From positions 361,319 through 425,318 of the forward strand of contig NZ_BSTR01000001.1 in NCBI RefSeq assembly GCF_030269645.1: a stretch of DNA of 64,000 bases, given 5' to 3'. Below are positions 59,159 to 64,000 of the stretch, piece after piece; positions within the stretch are counted from its first letter, which is position 1, and every line of letters begins with the position of its first letter. The stretch is from Actinokineospora sp. NBRC 105648. Its GTDB lineage: Bacteria; Actinomycetota; Actinomycetes; Mycobacteriales; Pseudonocardiaceae. The position numbers and the translations under genes were made by a program. The notes below the pieces were generated by a model, which saw nothing but the letters and a program-made list of their open reading frames with translations, did not search any database and was not told the origin of the DNA.

Positions 59159-60414
59159 CGGATGTCCTTTCGGAATTGTCCACTTCGGTCTTCCTCGGCC
59201 AGGGATGTCAGCCGCGGCACCAGGTCCGCGGGGCTGGGCTGGGCGAGCATGTCGTCGCGCAACGTGGTCGCCGCGCGGGCCGGGCCTGAGCTGTCGAGCA
59301 GTGCGCTCAGAGCCGAGCGGAGTTGTGTGGGAGCGGAACCGGGGTCGGCGGCGAGTTCTCCGCGCACGAGGTGGCGGGCGGCCCCCAGTTGCTCCAGGCG
59401 GTCGCCCGTCATCATCTGTTCGGGGCGTGGTGACACGATCAGCTGAGGTGTCCCGGACCAGACGGACGTCATCGTGGTTCCCCCGCCGCCCTGGTGCACG
59501 ACGGCGGCACACGACGGCAGCAGCAAGCTCAGCGGCAGGTTCTCCACCACGCGGGTTCCCGCGGGCAGGTTCGCGGGCGCGTTCCCGGCATCCGACAGCG
59601 CGAGGACGAGCTCCGCGTCGAGTTCCGTCACCGCGTCGACAACCTGGTCGAACACGTCCGGGCCGCCACCCGAGCCGATTCGGCCGCTGGTGATGCCCCA
59701 GGTGAGGCAGACCCGGCGCCGTGCGGGTGGTTCGAGCAGCCAATCGGGGGCCGCGCCCGGACCGTTGTAGGGGACGTAGCGGCACGGCAGCCGGGGGGCG
59801 GCCGACGGAAGTCCCATGCTGGGCGGGCACGGGTCGATCCACACGTCCGGCGAGGTCTTCGGCGCCACCCCGAACCGGTCGAAAAGCGCCACGAAATCCG
59901 CCGCAGGCTCGCCGCTGAACAGGTCGAGGTGGTGTTCGGGAAGCGCGATGTTGCCCCACAGCGTGGCCGCGCTCGGCACCCCGAGCACCGCGCCCGCCAC
60001 CAGACCGGCGAACGTCACGGCGTCATGCACCACGAGATCCGGCCGCCAGGCGACGGCGAAGTCCACCACCCCCTTCACCATCGACGCAGCCATCGCCGTC
60101 TGCTTGTGCCCGAGAGCCGCGTACATCTCCCGCTGGCCCGCGCTGAGCAGCTCCGGTCTCCCGTACCAGTCGGTGGTCCAGCGGCTCTGCTTGTGCCAGG
60201 AGGTCAACGCGGGCGCGGTGGTCATACCGACCAGGTCGGCCTCGTCGGTGACGGTCACCGGCGTCAAACCGGCCCGGTTCACGGCATCGGCCAGCGCGGG
60301 ACCGACCGCGACCCGGACGTCGTGGCCCGCGGCCAGCAGCGCCCAGCCGAGCGGAACCATCGGATAGAGATGGGACGGCCATGCCCACGTGGTGAGCAGT
60401 ACGCGCACGGTCAT
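59155..60414 (-). CDS. GT1-family glycosyltransferase E
   Basis: A 419-residue GT-B glycosyltransferase: VRVLLTTWAWPSHLYPMVPL, WALLAAGHDVRVAVGPALAD, VWIDPCPPSMGLPSAAPRLP, YVPYNGPGAAPDWLLE, VVHQGGGGTTMTSVWSGTPQ. The donor motif has HQGG where the other four have HHGG, and it carries an insertion around SWHKQSRWTTDWYGRPE, suggesting a separate role, perhaps first glycosylation of the aglycone. It starts the leftward operon with the hydroxylase and methyltransferase, a set acting on the core. The divergent ketoreductase starts 148 nt away. Confidence 0.9.
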   Translation of the reverse strand: MTVRVLLTTWAWPSHLYPMVPLGWALLAAGHDVRVAVGPALADAVNRAGLTPVTVTDEADLVGMTTAPALTSWHKQSRWTTDWYGRPELLSAGQREMYAALGHKQTAMAASMVKGVVDFAVAWRPDLVVHDAVTFAGLVAGAVLGVPSAATLWGNIALPEHHLDLFSGEPAADFVALFDRFGVAPKTSPDVWIDPCPPSMGLPSAAPRLPCRYVPYNGPGAAPDWLLEPPARRRVCLTWGITSGRIGSGGGPDVFDQVVDAVTELDAELVLALSDAGNAPANLPAGTRVVENLPLSLLLPSCAAVVHQGGGGTTMTSVWSGTPQLIVSPRPEQMMTGDRLEQLGAARHLVRGELAADPGSAPTQLRSALSALLDSSGPARAATTLRDDMLAQPSPADLVPRLTSLAEEDRSGQFRKDIR

Positions 60415-60561
60415 CACCTCGGAACGGGATCGGGTAGGGGCTGCGCGATGTTCCCGGCCCGTGTTCGACGCCGGGCCGAGCCGCGGTCGAAAGAGCGGCT
60501 TCGAACGAGGTTCGAGCCCGGGCCGCCAAGGTGCGTGGACTGGCGGACACGGGAGGGCTCG

Positions 60562-61311
60562 ATGGACTGGGGTGTGCGGGACCGGACAGTGTTGGTGACC
60601 GGCGGGGGGAAGGGAATCGGGCTGGCCGTGGCCCGGGCATTCCACGCCGAGGGCGCGCGGGTCGCGCTCACGTGGCGGTCCGACGAGGAAGTGGCCGCGC
60701 GGGTGGCCGCCGAGCTGGGCGAGCGGGCATGCCATGTGCGGTACGCGCTTGATGAGCCAGGCTCGCCGGACGCGGCGGTCGCTGAGGTGTGCGCGCGGTG
60801 GGGCGGGGTGGATGTGCTGGTGGCCAACGCTTTGGTGCGGCCACGTCGGCGTGGGCCGGGGGAGCGGTTCGAGGACTTCTCGCCGGATGAATGGGAGCCG
60901 CTGCTGAGCAATGTGTCAGGCGTCGTCCGGACTGTTCAGGCTGTCCTAGGGGGAATGCGGGAACGGGGCTGGGGGCGGATTGTTCTTGTTTCCTCGCATG
61001 TGGCGGTCGATGGGAAACCGCGGCAGGAGATTTATGGGGCGGTGAAGATGGCGATGCATGGGCTGATGCGGAGCCTGACGTGGGATGTGGGGGGTGACGG
61101 TGTTTTGGTGAATGTTGTGAGTCCGGGGCTGACGGTGACGGAGGGGGTGGTTAAGGTGCTGCCCGAAGTGGTGCGGGAGGAGGAGGTGAGGGTGACGCCG
61201 ACGGGGAGGTTGAGTACGCCGGAGGAGGTTGCGGCGGCGGTGTTGTTTCTGGGGTCTGGGGCTAATGGGAATGTGTCGGGGGAGGTGTTGACGGTGGCGG
61301 GTGGGCAGTAG
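60562..61311 (+). CDS. SDR ketoreductase (polyketide KR/LanV-like)
   Basis: A 249-residue short-chain dehydrogenase. The NADPH motif is VLVTGGGKGIGLAVARAFHA. The catalytic residues lie in RIVLVSSHVAVDGKP (Ser) and EIYGAVKMAMHGLM (Tyr, Lys). The C-terminus, GEVLTVAGGQ, resembles FabG-type reductases, including LanV/UrdM-type 6-ketoreductases and C9 ketoreductases of type II clusters. GGGAGGG precedes ATG 60562. It is the last biosynthetic gene before the IS nest. The 3' half is richer in T and G than the cluster average. Confidence 0.85.
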   Translation: MDWGVRDRTVLVTGGGKGIGLAVARAFHAEGARVALTWRSDEEVAARVAAELGERACHVRYALDEPGSPDAAVAEVCARWGGVDVLVANALVRPRRRGPGERFEDFSPDEWEPLLSNVSGVVRTVQAVLGGMRERGWGRIVLVSSHVAVDGKPRQEIYGAVKMAMHGLMRSLTWDVGGDGVLVNVVSPGLTVTEGVVKVLPEVVREEEVRVTPTGRLSTPEEVAAAVLFLGSGANGNVSGEVLTVAGGQ

Positions 61312-61440
61312 GGGGTTGCAGTTTTGGGTGGTTGCTTTCTGCTGTAGGCGAGTCGCTGTTGTGTCACGCTGTGACCTTTGCTTCTCTGTTTCGTCGGGTA
61401 GGTGGTCCGGCGTTCTTTCTGTCCCGTTGCGTTGTGGTTC

Positions 61441-61499
61441 TTTGCTTTCTGTTGCGTTGGGTGGGTGGTTCGCGATTTTCTTTGCCTGGCTCGATGGGG
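61441..61499 (+). repeat. dispersed repeat, copy 2
   Basis: Same blocks as at 56726-56782 (TTTGCTTTCTGTTGCGTTGG at 61441-61460, TGGTTCGCGA at 61466-61475, GCTCGATGGGG at 61489-61499) with a 2-nt spacing change. It lies just before the ISAs1-type gene. The right arm of the large inverted repeat is absent here. Confidence 0.85.
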
Positions 61500-61537
61500 T
61501 GGAGTCCCAGGGCGGTTCAGTCACGGGCTTGTTGGAC

Positions 61538-62642
61538 ATGTCGGGCTTGATTGTGGATCGGCGTAGTCCGCGAGGGAAGGTCTATGGGTTGGTGTTCGTT
61601 CTGGCTGCGTCGTTGGTCGCGGTGTTGGCCGGTGCGAGGAATTTTCGGTCGATCGCTGATCAGGTCGCTGATTTTCCGCCGTCGCTGCTGTCGAGGTTGG
61701 GTGGCGTGTGGTGCCGTTTCTCGGGGGTGTTCCGGGTACCGAGCAGACACACTGTTCGTCGTGTGTTGTCGGATATCGATGGTGACGCGTTTGATCTGGC
61801 GGTGGGGTCGTGGCTACTGGAACGGGTGCGCAGGGATTCCGATGGGCTGTTGCGGATCGCGATCGACGGCCAGGTGTTCCGCGGCGCGTGGACTGACGAG
61901 AACGATCAGTTCACGTTGTTCTCCGCGATGGTCCATCGTGAAGGCGTCACGATCGCCCAGGTCCAAGTCCCGGCCGATACGAACGAGATCACACAGGTCA
62001 AGGCGTTGCTGGCGGGTGTGCTCGCGCGGGACGCGGAACGGGTGGTGGTCACGATGGACGCCGCGCACACCCAGCGAGACACCGCCGAGCATCTTGTCGG
62101 CGAACGCGGGCTCGACTATGTCGCGACGTGTAAGGGAAACCAGCCCTCGTTGCTGAGATCGGTGTTCACAAAAGTGGTTCCCTTGACGAAAGGTCCACCA
62201 CATCATGTCGTGAAAGAGCGGGGACATGGCCGGCTCAGTCATTGGTCGACGTGGGTCACGGACGCCGAAGGGATAGACTTCCCGCACGTGCGTCAAATCG
62301 CTTGCATTCGTTGGGACATCTTCAATATGGACGGGCAACGAGTCAGCAAGGAATGCGCCTGGATCGTCACCAGTATTGCACCCGAACGCGCGCAAGCCGC
62401 CGACTTGCACGCCTACACTCGCGAACACTGGGGAATAGAGAACAAATCTCATTACGTACGTGGCGTCACCTGGGTGCGAAGACGCGCACCAAGCACGCAC
62501 CGGAAGCGGGCCACGAGCCATGGCGACACTCAAAAATCTCGCCGCCGGCCTGCTGCGACTCAACGGTCATCACGACATCAAACGAACCACCGAAGCAATC
62601 GGCCGAGATCGCACCAGAGCACTACCACTACTTGCCACTTAG
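61538..62642 (+). pseudogene. ISAs1-family transposase with 3' frameshift
   Basis: The frame from ATG 61538 matches ISAs1 transposases: GLVFVLAASLVAVLAGARNF, LRIAIDGQVFRGAWTDENDQ (first Asp), ERVVVTMDAAHTQRDTAEHL (second Asp), CKGNQPSLLRSVFTKV and REHWGIENKSHYVRGVTW (Glu). At 62471-62475 (TGGGTG) homology moves by one base to another frame, which continues CEDAHQARTGSGPRAMATLK and ends DRTRALPLLAT at 62642. One extra G explains the shift. Either the copy is dead or a sequencing or assembly error is present. Element ends were not identified. Confidence 0.85.
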
Positions 62643-62697
62643 AGCGAGAGCTCATTACTCAAAGTGATCTTGATCTATCCTGCTCCGACCACCCGGC

Positions 62698-62805
62698 CAT
62701 ACCGACCACTGGGTCAACTGGCGCCGCACACACCAAGCACGATCACGCTGGTTCCACAAACGTGCCAGACTCGCCCGCAACATCGAGATCACCCAGGTCA
62801 GCTAG
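62698..62805 (+). pseudogene. 3' remnant of another transposase
   Basis: A short open stretch encodes HTDHWVNWRRTHQARSRWFH followed by KRARLARNIEITQVS and a stop, resembling the extreme C-terminus of actinobacterial transposases that end in a W-X2-WRR-X-HQAR segment. It has no upstream partner and lies between the ISAs1-type gene and the IS3-type end. Confidence 0.55.
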
Positions 62806-62868
62806 CAAATGGCTGCTGCCGTACTACGCCAGGCCCTCCCCACACAAAGCCCTTTCCAGGACTCCACC

Positions 62869-62896
62869 TGAGGTGCTGGAAAGTTCTCGGACAGTG
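62869..62896 (+). repeat. IS3-type terminal repeat, left end
   Basis: TGAGGTGCTGGAA-(A)-GTTCTCGGACAGTG begins the IS3-type element, 39 nt before OrfA. Its only other copy in the window is the solo one at 28026-28053, with one mismatch and the same orientation. Confidence 0.85.
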
Positions 62897-62935
62897 ACCC
62901 CAAGGTAGGATTGGGGTTGACTGACGGGAGGTTTT

Positions 62936-63229
62936 GTGGTGCAGAGACGTTCGCGGTATTCGCCGGAGTTTCGGGAGGCGGCGGCGAAGGAAGTGGTCGA
63001 GCGGTCACGCTCGATTGCGGAGGTGGCTCGGGATGTGGGGGTGCTGGAGCAGACCCTGGGGACGTGGGTGAGGAAGTACCGCGAGACTCATCCTGTCGAG
63101 GGTGGGGACGAGTTGTCGGTGTCCGATCGTGCGCGCTTAAAGGAATTGGAGCGGCGTGTCCGGGAGTTGGAGCAGGAGAACGAGTTTCTGGGAAAATCTG
63201 CGGCCTTCTTCGCGAAGAAGTTCCGGTGA
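62936..63229 (+). CDS. IS3-family transposase OrfA
   Basis: A 97-residue protein with an N-terminal helix-turn-helix (YSPEFREAAAKEVVERSRSI, EVARDVGVLEQTLGTWVRKY) and a C-terminal leucine-zipper-like coiled coil (LKELERRVRELEQENEFLGK, AAFFAKKFR), the standard IS3 OrfA. GTG 62936 has GGGAGG upstream. Its stop overlaps the OrfB GTG by the GTGA arrangement, the usual site of coupling or programmed frameshifting to make OrfAB. Confidence 0.9.
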   Translation: MVQRRSRYSPEFREAAAKEVVERSRSIAEVARDVGVLEQTLGTWVRKYRETHPVEGGDELSVSDRARLKELERRVRELEQENEFLGKSAAFFAKKFR

Positions 63230-63825
63230 TCGTCAAGTACGCGTTCATCGAATCCGAGGAAGGCAACTATCCCGTCATGTCCATGTGCCGGTGGGCGAAG
63301 GTGTCACGATCGGGCTACTACCATTGGAGGACTCGGCCGCGATCGGCCGTCGCCGCGCGGCGGGACGCTCTCGCGGCGCGGGTGAGGTCGGTGTTCGAGT
63401 ATTCCGATGGCACGTACGGATATCGGCGGGTTCACGCCCAGTTGGCGCGGTGGGGCACACATGCGGACCCGGGGACCGTCAGGTCGGTCATGCGGGGGTT
63501 GGGCCTGGTGGCGTGCCAGCCGCGGCCGTTCCGGCCGGTCACCACCGTCGCCGGTGACGCCGGTGTGCTGCCGGACCTGGTGGCCGGTGACTTCACCGCC
63601 GACAGGCCGGGGGTGAAGCTCGTCGGGGACATCACCTACATTCGCACCGGCGAGGGTTGGTTGTATCTGGCCACGGCCCTGGACTGCTATTCCAAGAAGG
63701 TCGTCGGATACGCGATGGCCGACCACATGCGCACCGAGCTCGTCACCGACGCGTTGCGGATGGCCGCGAACAACCTCGACACGATCGGTGGTGTCACCGT
63801 TTTCCATTCCGACCGCGGCAGCAAC
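63226..63825 (+). pseudogene. IS3-family transposase OrfB, interrupted by an IS30-type element
   Basis: The frame begins VIVKYAFIESEEGNYPVMSM and contains YSDGTYGYRRVHAQLARWG, VGDITYIRTGEGWLYLATAL (first Asp), DCYSKKVVGYAMADHMRTEL and VTVFHSDRGSN (second Asp). Instead of the expected YTS continuation, the sequence changes after 63825 to the end of another element. The third catalytic residue is therefore missing in this segment. The rest of OrfB may lie beyond the IS30-type element, outside the window. Confidence 0.85.
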
Positions 63826-64000
63826 GGTGAGTTCAACTGGTCGTCGCAACACCTCGATGACGGAGGTGGTCGACGATGGCGACGGCGGACTGGAGCAAGA
63901 AGACCAGCGATGCGCCGGAGGGTGCTCGTCGGCAGTGGCGCGCGGATCGGGCGCTGCGGCCCGCGATGCGCTCGCCCGGGCGGCCTGAGCCTTCGCGGGC
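63826..64000 (+). mobile_element. IS30-type element, left part
   Basis: From 63826 (GGTGAGTTCAACTGGTCGTC) the sequence is the left end of an IS30-type element inserted in the IS3 OrfB. The transposase gene starts about 50 nt later. The right end is beyond the window, so neither the terminal repeat pair nor the target duplication can be checked. Confidence 0.65.
63876..64000 (+). CDS. IS30-family transposase, N-terminal part
   Basis: The frame from ATG 63876 (GGAGG about 10 nt upstream) begins MATADWSKKTSDAPEGARRQ and reaches ALRPAMRSPGRPEPSR at the window edge. This is the N-terminal region of a widespread actinobacterial IS30 transposase group, which continues with a helix-turn-helix and the DDE domain. 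Only about 41 residues are visible; family assignment rests on the PAMRSPGRP motif. Confidence 0.7.
   Translation, partial: MATADWSKKTSDAPEGARRQWRADRALRPAMRSPGRPEPSR

Noticed and set aside
1..64000. CRISPR arrays, tRNA or rRNA genes, phage attachment sites
   Set aside because: No regularly spaced repeats, cloverleaf-like sequences or rRNA segments were noticed on reading both strands. A covariance-model scan could still find a small RNA that I cannot see.

Overview
This window is high-GC actinobacterial DNA, most likely from a member of the Pseudonocardiaceae such as a Saccharothrix, Lentzea or Actinokineospora relative. That placement is an inference from codon use, GTG/TTG starts, SARP regulators and insertion-sequence families; no rRNA or tRNA gene was seen. 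Most of it (about 6.9-61.3 kb) reads as one large, insertion-sequence-riddled biosynthetic gene cluster. The first 6.8 kb are chromosomal or accessory genes: an AAA ATPase with a winged-helix partner, a GlxA-type regulator, an RraA-like protein, a PPOX-fold protein, and a DUF2510/PH-like gene next to a DUF4041/T5orf172 gene.

The left half of the cluster (6.9-22.3 kb) looks like a pathway for a small aromatic amine. A leftward operon encodes a class II DAHP synthase, a DhbA-like dehydrogenase, a PhzD-like isochorismatase and a PhzE-like aminodeoxyisochorismate synthase. Together these are the known chorismate-to-3-hydroxyanthranilate (3-HAA) route, and a salicylate/3-hydroxybenzoate-hydroxylase-type flavoprotein follows them. 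Converging on it is an aldo/keto reductase, LuxE-like, LuxC-like set. The LuxE/LuxC pair resembles GriC/GriD, the aryl carboxylic acid reductase of grixazone biosynthesis. Further left are an ArsR regulator, an MFS exporter, an aromatic flavin hydroxylase, a cupin and a Tat-exported flavin oxidase of the AknOx/berberine-bridge type. Between the halves (22.6-28.1 kb) lie a transposase-like gene lacking a key catalytic residue, an IS481 pseudogene, a PucR-type regulator and a hydrolase cut off by an IS end.

The right half (28.2-61.3 kb) has the logic of a glycosylated aromatic (type II) polyketide: acyl-CoA carboxylase beta and epsilon subunits, an ABM-fold protein, an acyl-CoA ligase, a flavin hydroxylase, a PF04199 cyclase, a SnoaL-like protein, a didomain aromatase/cyclase, a malonyl-type acyltransferase, a ketoreductase, an HsaA/ActVA-type hydroxylase and an O-methyltransferase. 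It also has deoxysugar genes (RmlA, 2,3-dehydratase, 3-ketoreductase, 3,5-epimerase, 4-ketoreductase), five glycosyltransferases, a second exporter, a SARP, an atypical response regulator and a large AfsR-like regulator. No ketosynthase, chain-length factor or acyl carrier protein is present in the window, so the minimal PKS lies elsewhere or has been lost.

Insertion sequences shape the locus. A complete IS701-type element with a CTAG duplication sits exactly on the stop codon of the hydroxylase gene, splitting it from the cyclase. An IS5-type element ends the SARP gene. The right end (61.5-64 kb) is a nest of ISAs1, transposase remnant, IS3 and IS30. A 28-bp IS3-type end is present once as a solo copy at 28.0 kb, abutting a truncated hydrolase, and once at 62.9 kb in the same orientation, so the two copies bracket the whole polyketide/sugar half. 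The likely product is a multiply glycosylated aromatic polyketide joined to, or co-produced with, a 3-HAA-derived amino-hydroxybenzaldehyde or alcohol unit. This is inference; I do not recognise a described cluster with exactly this combination.
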